From Candidatus Methanophagales archaeon (lineage in GTDB: Archaea > Halobacteriota > Syntropharchaeia > Alkanophagales > Methanospirareceae): a DNA stretch of 6,833 nt. The notes beneath the pieces are model-generated. The model was not told the DNA's origin, did no database searches, and saw only the letters and a list, made by a program, of their open reading frames with translations. Each line of letters begins with the position of its first letter. The first letter of the stretch is position 1. Shown here in pieces: positions 1 through 6,061 of the stretch. Position numbers and translations under genes: made by a program. Location of the stretch: contig JAGGRS010000050.1 of NCBI GenBank assembly GCA_021159475.1, forward strand, positions 1 to 6,833, in the 5' to 3' direction.

Positions 1-8
1 CATTTCTT

Positions 9-701
9 CTACCTGTATATACGTGGATACTTATATCTTTGCACATCACCCCATTCCGCGGTTGCATTTATCATATCATTCCAGAATCGCGGCTTGTTCA
101 ATATCTCCTGCATCATTATGTGCCGTGCGCCGAAGTATTTTAGCAGACTATCACGCACCCTCCTGTAATCGCCCTCCGTATTACCTGCCCGCTTCATCCT
201 GAGAGTGAGGGATGTGGCATGCCGGGAGACTCCTTCTACCTCCATCCCCCTGCTCTCCGCGAGGAAGCAAGCGATGAGCTTGGCTACGAACTCTGTATAC
301 ATCCTCTCACCGATTATCGTTGCTTCTATCTCCGACGGGTTCCGCACATCATTCGCAACCACATTGAGCTCGACAGGGAAGCCCGTATCCGCGAGCTCGG
401 CGAGGTCCGATACGGATTCGATTGCACAAATCTCCTCTATACTCCCCGCCGCTGCTTCATCCGGAAGACACTCGCTTGTATAAGTGAGGAACCAGCGAAG
501 CATCCCGAAAGGTAAACATACACCTTTTGTTCGCTTCTCTATCTTCTTCGCATCCTCAAGGCTGCCGAACTTGCGAAGCATGAAATCCACGAAGTCAATG
601 ATCTCTCGCATCGCCGCACTGAGATTGCCCTCGTGTCTCTCCACTATCTTCGCTATTTTCCTCATGTCTTCCTCATACAATGAGATGTTCTTTCGTATCA
701 T
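9..701 (-). CDS. RHH-like N-terminus, uncharacterised archaeal protein
   Basis: Complete 230-residue protein; I do not recognise the full-length family. Residues 1-45 (IRKNISLYEEDMRKIAKIV, then HEGNLSAAMREIIDF) have the strand-helix-helix pattern of ribbon-helix-helix DNA-binding proteins: a short beta strand with alternating residues, a helix, a polar turn and a second helix. The remaining ~185 residues form a soluble mixed alpha/beta region with no membrane segment and no motif I can name; it includes GFPVELNVVANDVRNP (about 106-121) and a basic C-terminus ending YKYPRIYR. The ATG at 699-701 is chosen because TCACC at 708-712 reads as GGTGA on the minus strand, six bases upstream. The gene faces away from the sugar cluster. 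A perfect inverted repeat sits over its TATA-like box, which fits autoregulation. The gene could therefore be a transcription regulator with an effector domain, but the DNA-binding role is inferred from pattern only. Confidence 0.82.
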   Translation of the reverse strand: MIRKNISLYEEDMRKIAKIVERHEGNLSAAMREIIDFVDFMLRKFGSLEDAKKIEKRTKGVCLPFGMLRWFLTYTSECLPDEAAAGSIEEICAIESVSDLAELADTGFPVELNVVANDVRNPSEIEATIIGERMYTEFVAKLIACFLAESRGMEVEGVSRHATSLTLRMKRAGNTEGDYRRVRDSLLKYFGARHIMMQEILNKPRFWNDMINATAEWGDVQRYKYPRIYR

Positions 702-716
702 CCAATCTCACCAACC

Positions 717-726
717 TTTTATATAG
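717..726 (-). promoter_or_regulatory. TATA-like box for the RHH-like gene
   Basis: Read on the minus strand this is CTATATAAAA, a good archaeal TATA-like box. It lies only about 21 bases upstream of the ATG at 701, so a transcript from it would be nearly leaderless and would not include the GGTGA site at 708-712. A second AT-rich box (minus strand TTTTAAATAAT, about 740-750) would place the start near 717-720 and retain the ribosome binding site. Which one is used cannot be decided from sequence. Confidence 0.35.
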
Positions 727-739
727 TGATAAACTATAT
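721..739. promoter_or_regulatory. perfect 7-bp dyad, candidate operator
   Basis: ATATAGT (721-727) and ACTATAT (733-739) are perfect inverted arms around the 5-base spacer GATAA. The dyad overlaps the TATA-like box of the divergent minus-strand gene. Two-fold symmetric sites of this size are typical of dimeric repressors, including ribbon-helix-helix proteins, and the gene it controls encodes such an N-terminus. The arms are AT-rich, so chance occurrence is possible. Confidence 0.4.
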
Positions 740-777
740 CATTATTTAAAACAATTTCCCATAAGGAAAAAAATTTT

Positions 778-855
778 TTGCATCACGTGGCATGGCGTCA
801 CAAATCGTTATTTCTGTGTGCCACAGCCTATATTCCACTGCATGGCATGATGCAA
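778..855 (+). promoter_or_regulatory. repeat-rich leader before the sugar cluster
   Basis: TTGCATCA (778-785) is an exact inverted match of TGATGCAA (848-855). Inside it, GTGGCA (787-792) can pair with TGCCAC (819-824), and the same TGCCA could instead pair with TGGCA at 843-847, so two exclusive folds are possible. GCATGGC occurs twice in direct orientation, at 790-796 and 840-846, exactly 50 bases apart. This may be a structured 5' leader or a pair of protein-binding sites. No known riboswitch class is recognised. Confidence 0.3.
827..836 (+). promoter_or_regulatory. weak TATA-like box before the nucleotidyltransferase
   Basis: CCTATATTCC lies about 56 bases upstream of the ATG at 888. An archaeal box here would start transcription near 856-858, giving a leader of about 30 bases that keeps the GAGGTGA ribosome binding site at 870-876. 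The match is short. An alternative is the ATTTAAAA box near 743-750, which would give a leader of more than 110 bases that includes the repeats at 778-855. Confidence 0.22.
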
Positions 856-887
856 AGTGCAAAAAGAAAGAGGTGAAGAAAGAAGAT

Positions 888-2303
888 ATGAAAGCCGTAA
901 TATTGGCTGGGGGATTTGGAACCAGGCTTCGTCCTCTCACCTTCACGAAGCCGAAGCCGATGGTTCCGCTGGTGAATAAGCCGGTGATAGAGCATGTGGT
1001 TGACTATCTCGCTTCGCACGGACTGGACGATATCGTGGTGACCACGACGTTCCTCCGGGAGATGGTCATGGACCACTTCAGGTATAGAGAAGATGTGCGG
1101 CTGTCATACCCGACGGAGCCGTACCCGCTTGGAACCGCGGGGTCGGTGAAGAATGCCGGGTTAGAAGAGGAGGATGAACCCTTCGTGGTGATACAGGGCG
1201 ATAACATCACGGATATGGACCTGCGTGGGTTGATAGATTTTCACTACGGAGCCGGGGGATTGGTAACCATCGCGGTAACGCGCGTGGAAGACCCGTGGAA
1301 CTATGGTATTGTGCAACTTGAAGGCGATGGGCGCATCGGTAGATTTTATGAGAAACCCGCTAAGGGGAAATGCTTCAGCAATTTAGCGAGCACCGGGATA
1401 TACGTGGTGGAGCCGAAAGCGCTGGAACTCGTGCCCGATGGTGTAGCCTTCGACTTCGCAAAGGACCTTTTCCCCTTGCTCGGGGATGGCAAGATGTTCG
1501 GGTATGAGATAGAAGCGGATAATTTCTGGGTAGATGTGGGTCAGCCAGCGGGGTATATGAAAGCGATGGAATGGATGTTGAAAAAGGCGAACAGGGATGT
1601 GTTCATGGGCGATAATGTGGAGGTTAACGGTTCAGGAATAACGGGACCCACGGTGATAGGCGATAATGTGACTGTGGAAGAAGGTTCTTCGGTGGGACCC
1701 AATGCGGTTCTGTTTGAGGACGTCTATATCGGCAAGAACTCGAACCTGGAGCAGTGTTTCATTGGCGAGCATACTATGGCGGAGGAAAATGCATGCATAA
1801 AGAATGCAATCATTGGTGCTAACTGCGAGCTTGGGAAGGACGTTGAAGTGCTTAACGGGCGAGTATGGCCCTTTGTTACCATTCCGCATCGCTCAACCGT
1901 GGATAGCACCATAAAAAGATTCGTTAGATTCAATGGCAATGGCAATGGAAGGAAAGCCGAAACCGGGAGCGGGGATTTGTTACGCACCGTCTCGGACGAG
2001 GAGGCATTTTACTTTAACATGCGCAAGGGAGGGAAAATCGTTCATACCGGCTTTGTTGCACACAGCCTGGAGATGTTCGTGGACATACTGAGGAAGGTGG
2101 ACAAGAGGTCGGTAAATTATCATTGTGGCGAGGGCTACAACGATTTCGCCGCATGGATACGTGATGTGTTCGGGGACGAAGAACTTGCATCTGAAGTCGC
2201 AGGCATGCAGTGGTGGGAGCCGCGAAGCAAGCTTATCAGGCTGGTGCAGGCGCGCATAAGTGAATTGAAATCGAGGGCAGAAGCGGGGGTTGATGCGTTA
2301 TGA
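888..2303 (+). CDS. sugar-1-phosphate nucleotidyltransferase, beta-helix, DUF5752-like tail
   Basis: 471-residue cytoplasmic enzyme that should join a sugar 1-phosphate and an NTP to give an NDP-sugar and pyrophosphate. The nucleotidyltransferase domain spans about 1-235: GGFGTRLRPLT with KPKPMVP at 8-27 (nucleotide binding), GTAGS at 82-86, QGDN at 103-106 (metal/sugar site), EKP at 155-157 and WVDVG at 214-218. Residues about 240-345 show hexapeptide-type repeats (VIGDNV, VYIGKN, CFIGEH, AIIGAN), a left-handed beta-helix as in GlmU and GDP-mannose pyrophosphorylases. A glycine/asparagine linker (NGNGNG) near 355 leads to a C-terminal domain (~370-455) with FYF, TGFVAHSLEMF, DFAAWIRDVFGDEELA, which resembles DUF5752. 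The start is ATG 888, not the in-frame ATG 792, because GAGGTGA lies at 870-876 and the P-loop-like motif normally starts at residue 3-8. The substrate (glucose, mannose or GlcNAc 1-phosphate) cannot be read from sequence. Its stop overlaps the next gene. Confidence 0.92.
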   Translation: MKAVILAGGFGTRLRPLTFTKPKPMVPLVNKPVIEHVVDYLASHGLDDIVVTTTFLREMVMDHFRYREDVRLSYPTEPYPLGTAGSVKNAGLEEEDEPFVVIQGDNITDMDLRGLIDFHYGAGGLVTIAVTRVEDPWNYGIVQLEGDGRIGRFYEKPAKGKCFSNLASTGIYVVEPKALELVPDGVAFDFAKDLFPLLGDGKMFGYEIEADNFWVDVGQPAGYMKAMEWMLKKANRDVFMGDNVEVNGSGITGPTVIGDNVTVEEGSSVGPNAVLFEDVYIGKNSNLEQCFIGEHTMAEENACIKNAIIGANCELGKDVEVLNGRVWPFVTIPHRSTVDSTIKRFVRFNGNGNGRKAETGSGDLLRTVSDEEAFYFNMRKGGKIVHTGFVAHSLEMFVDILRKVDKRSVNYHCGEGYNDFAAWIRDVFGDEELASEVAGMQWWEPRSKLIRLVQARISELKSRAEAGVDAL

Positions 2304-2650
2304 CGGCGAAGGTGAAAGAACAGAAGAAAAGGAGGATTGCAGCGGAAATAAACAAGAAGAAAGAAGAACTGTCCAGGCTCGCAAATTCATTATTCAACCC
2401 GGTGGGTAAGAATCCGTATTACCTGAACAGGGGGAGCAGTAGCATAGCGATAAAGAACATGGCTGAGTTGCGAGATAATCTCGAGATGTTCACCAAGGAC
2501 GAGGCTCTCTGGCTCGCATCCTGGATAGAATATCTCGGCGACGAAGAGACTGCGGCGAGAATTAGAGAGAGACCGGACGAGTTCGCGGAGATCATCACCG
2601 GGCGACACGAAGAACTGCAAGAGTTCCTCAGTGTAAAGGCGAGGAAATAG
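2300..2650 (+). CDS. small DUF5752-like protein
   Basis: 116-residue soluble protein with no signal peptide or membrane segment. The first ~30 residues are strongly charged (KVKEQKKRRIAAEINKKKEE), probably one helix or a coiled-coil segment. Residues about 46-98 (SIAIKNMAELRDNLEMFTKDEALWLASWIEYLGDEETAARI) line up with the C-terminal domain of the preceding enzyme: AELRDNLEMF against SLEMFVDIL, and LASWIEYLGDEETAARI against FAAWIRDVFGDEELASEV, with a missing loop of about ten residues. I infer a reduced paralogue of the DUF5752-like domain. The ATG overlaps the upstream stop (ATGA at 2300-2303), implying translational coupling and a near-stoichiometric product. Together with the following glycosyltransferase this suggests an accessory or regulatory subunit linking the two enzymes. 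That role is a guess. Confidence 0.85.
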   Translation: MTAKVKEQKKRRIAAEINKKKEELSRLANSLFNPVGKNPYYLNRGSSSIAIKNMAELRDNLEMFTKDEALWLASWIEYLGDEETAARIRERPDEFAEIITGRHEELQEFLSVKARK

Positions 2651-2661
2651 GAGCAGAGAGA

Positions 2662-3819
2662 ATGAGAATCGCATTGCTTAGCTGGGAATCTTTACATTCA
2701 ATCGCGGTCGGTGGTGTCGCGGCACATGTTACAGAGCTCGCTGCCGCTCTTCAAAGAGCGGGTAACGAAGTGCACGTGTTCACGAGGATGGGGAGTGGTC
2801 AGCGGCATTACGAGGTGATAGACGGAGTGCATTACCACCGCTGCCCGTTCGACCTGAATCCGAACTTCGTGGAAGAGATGAACAATATGTGCCGCTCTTT
2901 CGCTTATCATTTCTTCCAGACCGAGAACGTCTCTGGCAGCTTCGATATCGTTCATGGGCATGACTGGATGACCGCGAACGCACTCGCGGAGATAAAGAAT
3001 GCGAGAGCGAAAAGAATCGTTTTCACGCTCCATTCAACCGAATATGGTAGGTGTGGGAATGTATTCTATGAGGGGCAATCGCGGGACATAAGGAACCTCG
3101 AATGGTACGGCGGATTTCTCGCTGATAAGATAATAACCACTTCAGAGACGATAAAGAAGGAAGCGAAGTGGATATACAACTTCGAGGACTGGAAGATAGC
3201 GATGATTCCGAACGGGGTCTCGTTACAGAAGTTCGCCGAGCCAATTGACCCGTGGAGCGTGAAGAAACTGCATGGTGTGGGCGTTTGGGACCCCATCTGC
3301 TTGTTTGTGGGGCGGATGGTCACCCAGAAGGGTGCAGATTTGCTATTAGAGGCGATTCCCTCCGTATTGGCTGACTTCCCCGATGCCAAGTTCTTCTTCG
3401 TCGGTGACGGTTACATGAGAAGCGGTTTAGAGCATAGAGCATGGGAACTCGGCGTTCAGCACGCCTGCCATTTCCTGGGCTATGTCCTGGAAGGCGACCT
3501 CGTAAATTTATACAAGGCATGCGATGTAGTATGCATACCATCGAGGAATGAGCCTTTCGGGATAGTTGCGCTTGAGGCGTGGGCAGCAGGTAAGCCAATC
3601 GTGGTAACGCACAATGGCTTCGACTATGTCTGGCATGATGTGAATGGACTGAAGGTGTATGACAATCCGGGTTCTATTGCATGGGGTATAAAGACGATAT
3701 TCAGCGATTTTGAACGCGCAAGATGGATGGGCGCTAATGGAAGGGAGACTGCGAGGGGATTCTCATGGGATAATATAGCGAAGATGACGATGGGCGTATA
3801 CGAGGAGATATCAGGGTGA
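2662..3819 (+). CDS. GT4 family glycosyltransferase, glycogen-synthase-like
   Basis: 385-residue GT-B fold retaining glycosyltransferase that transfers a sugar from an NDP-sugar to an acceptor in the cytoplasm. The N-terminal Rossmann domain starts RIALLSWESLHSIAVGGVAAHV, with the glycine-rich GGVAAHV at 17-23 typical of GT4/GT5 enzymes; HGHDW at 98-102 and HSTEYGR at 124-130 follow. The C-terminal domain carries GRMVTQKG at 217-224 (the conserved Arg and Lys that contact the donor diphosphate) and the E-x7-E signature EPFGIVALE at 297-305. The length is normal for the family. The motifs WESLHSIAVGG, HRCPFDLNP and NNMCRSF mark a conserved subgroup often labelled glycogen synthase or simply GT4; true substrate unproven. 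ATG 2662 has a GGAG at 2650-2653 and starts 11 bases after the small protein's stop. Trehalose, sucrose-type or exopolysaccharide synthesis are alternatives. Confidence 0.92.
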   Translation: MRIALLSWESLHSIAVGGVAAHVTELAAALQRAGNEVHVFTRMGSGQRHYEVIDGVHYHRCPFDLNPNFVEEMNNMCRSFAYHFFQTENVSGSFDIVHGHDWMTANALAEIKNARAKRIVFTLHSTEYGRCGNVFYEGQSRDIRNLEWYGGFLADKIITTSETIKKEAKWIYNFEDWKIAMIPNGVSLQKFAEPIDPWSVKKLHGVGVWDPICLFVGRMVTQKGADLLLEAIPSVLADFPDAKFFFVGDGYMRSGLEHRAWELGVQHACHFLGYVLEGDLVNLYKACDVVCIPSRNEPFGIVALEAWAAGKPIVVTHNGFDYVWHDVNGLKVYDNPGSIAWGIKTIFSDFERARWMGANGRETARGFSWDNIAKMTMGVYEEISG

Positions 3820-4298
3820 TGAGTAATAAATTGGAATCCCTGGGTAATGCGATAATGGATAAGCGAACATTGATTGCAATACTTGTGATAGCAATTCTGT
3901 GGCGAGCGGGCATAAGTTCGGATGGCAGGATAGCGCTATGGGAAAGTGAGTGTTCGGGCATCGCCCTTTTCATAATGGGCTGGGCGCTCTTTGCCTGCGT
4001 ATATCTTATGAGCCGTGGACTGAAGGGCTGGTTGGAATTGAACGAGATTTATCGCTGGATTGCCGTTAGCCTGGCAGCCATAAACGTTTATGTTATAGTT
4101 TACTATGCAATGCGCTGGTACAGACTGGCGGGGATGGGAGGTGTGATGGAATCTTTGGTGCCCTATGATTTCCTTTTCAGAGACATAAGATACCTTCTGC
4201 TGGTGGTATTCTATTGCGTGGTAATATGGCTGGCGAAGTATCTGAAGAAGGTGCACGGGGATTATATGTTGCTCTTCAAGGAACCGCCGAAGGTGTAA
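3819..4298 (+). CDS. small four-helix membrane protein, unknown
   Basis: 159 residues from ATG 3819; I recognise no family. Four hydrophobic segments are visible: about 17-30 (TLIAILVIAILW), 45-65 (CSGIALFIMGWALFACVYLM), 78-97 (YRWIAVSLAAINVYVIVYYA) and 124-139 (RYLLLVVFYCVVIWLA). The C-terminus is basic (KYLKKVHGDYMLLFKEPPKV) and probably cytoplasmic; with four spans the N-terminus would be cytoplasmic too. The start overlaps the glycosyltransferase stop (TGATG), so it belongs to the sugar cluster; GTG 3816 with GGAG at 3804-3807 is an equally possible start adding one residue, and ATG 3855 would trim 12 residues. The context suggests a membrane partner for the glycosyltransferase product or complex, but nothing in the sequence shows transport or catalysis. 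Confidence 0.8.
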   Translation: MSNKLESLGNAIMDKRTLIAILVIAILWRAGISSDGRIALWESECSGIALFIMGWALFACVYLMSRGLKGWLELNEIYRWIAVSLAAINVYVIVYYAMRWYRLAGMGGVMESLVPYDFLFRDIRYLLLVVFYCVVIWLAKYLKKVHGDYMLLFKEPPKV

Positions 4299-4320
4299 AC
4301 AAAAACAAAAACAAAAAAAC
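4299..4320 (+). repeat. short CAAAAA tandem repeat
   Basis: About three copies of CAAAAA follow directly after the stop of the membrane protein gene and precede the GGATAAGGG ribosome binding region of the next gene. On the minus strand it reads as T-rich. It may be an unstructured spacer that raises translation of the DUF2111-type gene, or merely a slippage product. Confidence 0.5.
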
Positions 4321-4336
4321 GGAAGGATAAGGGAAA

Positions 4337-4738
4337 ATGAAGAGGTATATCGTAATAAGTGAGGACTCGAGCGCGGAGGAACTCGCACCGGTAGCAAAAG
4401 CAGTGAACGATTTGCTCGTGATACCGGTGACTGCGCGAAGCAAGAACAGACGGGGTGTGAGAGTGGAGAAGGGTGAAGTGGTTGACTTTGACTACACCGG
4501 TCCGGTGCTGGAGAGGGTATTGAAGGAGAACAGGGTGATTCGCACAACACCGCTAACGGGCAGATATGCTCGCATACCTGTTATTGTTGCTCCTATCAGG
4601 AACGAAGAGGGGGAGGCAATAGCAGCGCTCGGCGTCGTTGATATTGTGGGAACAGTGGATTTAGGTGCTGTATTTGCCGACTTCCCACGCGTTCTCGAAC
4701 AAATCAGGTCGCATCCGGGGAAAGAAACCGGGGGTTAA
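4337..4738 (+). CDS. DUF2111-type conserved archaeal protein
   Basis: 133-residue soluble protein. The pattern ISEDSSAEELAPVAKAVNDLL (7-27), RSKNRRGVRVEKGEVVDFDYTGPVLERVL (34-62), TTPLTGRYARIPVIVAPIRNEEGEAIAALGVVDIVGTVDLGAVF (70-113) matches my memory of DUF2111, a family of unknown function found mainly in methanogenic archaea. The PVIVAPIRNEEGEAIAALGVVD stretch resembles a small-molecule-binding strand pair such as those in PAS/GAF-like sensor folds (VAPIRDENG...IGVV), which is inference. There is no signal peptide and no membrane segment. ATG 4337 is preceded by GGATAAGGG at 4325-4333. It lies 38 bases after the membrane protein and 36 before a CBS protein, and pairing with two CBS proteins suggests a ligand-sensing or energy-status role. 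Function is unknown. Confidence 0.85.
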   Translation: MKRYIVISEDSSAEELAPVAKAVNDLLVIPVTARSKNRRGVRVEKGEVVDFDYTGPVLERVLKENRVIRTTPLTGRYARIPVIVAPIRNEEGEAIAALGVVDIVGTVDLGAVFADFPRVLEQIRSHPGKETGG

Positions 4739-4774
4739 ATATTAAATAAGCTAAAAGAGATAAGAGAGGTAGAG

Positions 4775-5560
4775 ATGAAAGTCCGTGAGATAATGAGCAC
4801 GCCTATAATAACAGAGGATGAAGATGCACCCGTGATAGATATAGCGAGGGATATGAAAGAGCTGGGGATAGGCAGTGTGGTGGTCACCTCAAGAGGCAAT
4901 CCAGTTGGCATTATTACCGAGCGTGATATTGCATTAGAGGTTCTGCTAAAAGACAGAAGAGCGAGCGAGGTGAAAGCAAAGGAGATAATGTCCTCGCCTT
5001 TGATTACCGTCGAGCCCGATACGACCGTGGAGAAGGCATGTGAGCTCATTGCGGAGAAGCGGATAAAGAGGCTGCCGGTGATTGAGAACGGCATACCCAT
5101 CGGGATTGTCAGCGTTAGAAACATATTATCACGGAAGCCCGAGTGCGTCCGGAGGTTCTATCCCGAGGTGCGGGTGTTGGTCAGTGGATGGACACTTGAC
5201 AGGCTTGAGCGCGCTTTGAGTGAGGCTGAGAAGTTTTTAATGGCGAAGGATGTGCACAGCTACAAGGAGCGGATAAAGGAGGTATATGAAGAGCTGAGGG
5301 AACTTGTAGGCTTTTACAGGGATGACAAAGAGCTGAGGGAGGTATATGACAGATTTGAGGAGCTCTATAATAGTATGGAAGAGCCTTCGGGGGAGCAGAG
5401 GAAGAGGCTGGAGATGGTGCTGAGAAAAATGAGGCATATAACATACTGGAGGAAGCAACAGTCAATTTCCAGTTTCGCGTCCGGTGTATTCTGGTTCCGC
5501 GATTATCGGCATGGTTTGGGTAAGGAGCCTCGTTTGCCATTCAAAAGGACTCGCCCCTGA
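4775..5560 (+). CDS. CBS-pair protein with helical C-terminal domain
   Basis: 261 residues. Two CBS motifs form one Bateman module: residues 1-58 (VREIMSTPIITEDED, GSVVVTSRGNPVGIITERDIA) and 67-122 (AKEIMSSPLITVEPDTTVEKACELI, RLPVIENGIPIGIVSVRNIL). Such modules bind AMP, ATP, S-adenosylmethionine or related ligands. Residues about 135-222 are a charged, largely helical domain (LDRLERALSEAEKFL, YKERIKEVYEELREL, EEPSGEQRKRLEMVLRKM) of no named family, probably an oligomerisation or partner-binding part. From about 223 the character changes abruptly to SISSFASGVFWFRDYRHGLGKEPRLPFKRTRP, low in acidic residues and unlike the rest, perhaps read-through into a repeat after loss of the original end. 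ATG 4775 has AGAGGT at 4765-4770. It is a close paralogue of the next gene. Confidence 0.9.
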   Translation: MKVREIMSTPIITEDEDAPVIDIARDMKELGIGSVVVTSRGNPVGIITERDIALEVLLKDRRASEVKAKEIMSSPLITVEPDTTVEKACELIAEKRIKRLPVIENGIPIGIVSVRNILSRKPECVRRFYPEVRVLVSGWTLDRLERALSEAEKFLMAKDVHSYKERIKEVYEELRELVGFYRDDKELREVYDRFEELYNSMEEPSGEQRKRLEMVLRKMRHITYWRKQQSISSFASGVFWFRDYRHGLGKEPRLPFKRTRP

Positions 5561-5596
5561 CTGCCTCCCGATATGAATGCGAACAAAAATCGAAAG

Positions 5597-5604
5597 CTTT
5601 ATTT
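5597..5604 (+). promoter_or_regulatory. TATA-like box before the second CBS gene
   Basis: CTTTATTT preceded by the purine-rich CGAAAG (BRE-like) is about 41 bases upstream of ATG 5641. Transcription would start near 5625, leaving a leader of about 15 bases that contains the GGTGGGAG ribosome binding region (5630-5637). Spacing fits an archaeal promoter, and the 80-base gap to the previous gene is the largest in this part of the window. Confidence 0.35.
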
Positions 5605-5640
5605 GAATTATAGAATTAGGGAGAAGAGAGGTGGGAGATA

Positions 5641-6057
5641 ATGGCAATGGAGATGCTGGAAGTTGGAGATATAATGACACCGAAGGTGATAACCGAAGAT
5701 GAGGACACGCCCGTGACACAGATATCGAAGGATATGGAACTGTCGGGCGTGGGTAGTGTGGTAATAACAAGGGATGGCAAGCCTGTGGGTATAATTACCG
5801 ACCGTGACATAGCATTAAAGATTACGATGAAGAACAGGATACCGGGTGAGATAAAAGCAAAGGAGATAATGTCCTCGCCTTTGATTACCATCGAGCCCGA
5901 TACACCGGTGGAGAAGGCGTGTGAGATACTGGCAGAGAAGGGTATAAGAAGGCTGCCAGTGCTTGAGGATGATAAGCTCGTTGGTATTGTCTCTGTTAGA
6001 AATATACTAACGAGAAATCCTGCATGCGTCACAAAGTTCTACTCCTCCGAGCGATAG
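5641..6057 (+). CDS. CBS-pair protein, short form
   Basis: 138 residues consisting of a single Bateman module and little else. The first CBS motif covers about 6-64 (VGDIMTPKVITEDED, GSVVITRDGKPVGIITDRDIA) and the second about 72-128 (AKEIMSSPLITIEPDTPVEKACEILAEKG, RLPVLEDDKLVGIVSVRNIL). By hand alignment about 80 of 132 residues equal those of the preceding CBS protein, so the pair arose by duplication; the longer helical tail of the neighbour is absent here. The likely role is binding of an adenine-nucleotide-type ligand and control of a partner protein or heteromer with the neighbour. ATG 5641 follows GAGAGGTGGGAG (5626-5637); ATG 5647 is a second possible start without a better site. It may be transcribed from its own promoter at 5597-5604 as well as by read-through. 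Confidence 0.9.
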   Translation: MAMEMLEVGDIMTPKVITEDEDTPVTQISKDMELSGVGSVVITRDGKPVGIITDRDIALKITMKNRIPGEIKAKEIMSSPLITIEPDTPVEKACEILAEKGIRRLPVLEDDKLVGIVSVRNILTRNPACVTKFYSSER

Positions 6058-6061
6058 CCAG

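Noticed and set aside
205..726. Plus-strand open frames across the RHH-like gene
   Set aside because: They are antisense to a gene with a good start and ribosome binding site, and their compositions (Ser/Ala/Pro-rich) are typical of shadow frames.
768..780. AAAAAATTTTTT as an intrinsic terminator
   Set aside because: It is a simple A/T palindrome without a GC stem and lies between two divergent genes, where no transcript needs to end.
792..887. Upstream extension of the nucleotidyltransferase to ATG 792
   Set aside because: The added 32 residues (starting ASQIVISVCHSLYS) do not look like part of the enzyme, no ribosome binding site precedes ATG 792, and ATG 888 has GAGGTGA plus the usual family N-terminus.
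3936..4550. 204-residue minus-strand open frame
   Set aside because: It is antisense to the membrane protein and the DUF2111-type gene, is rich in Ser/Pro/His, and crosses the intergenic CAAAAA repeat, giving an artificial Phe/Cys/Leu run.
4735..6032. Long minus-strand frames rich in Ser, Ile and Phe opposite both CBS genes
   Set aside because: They mirror the codon pattern of the CBS genes, repeat nearly the same peptide twice (as expected for antisense of paralogues), and have no start signals.
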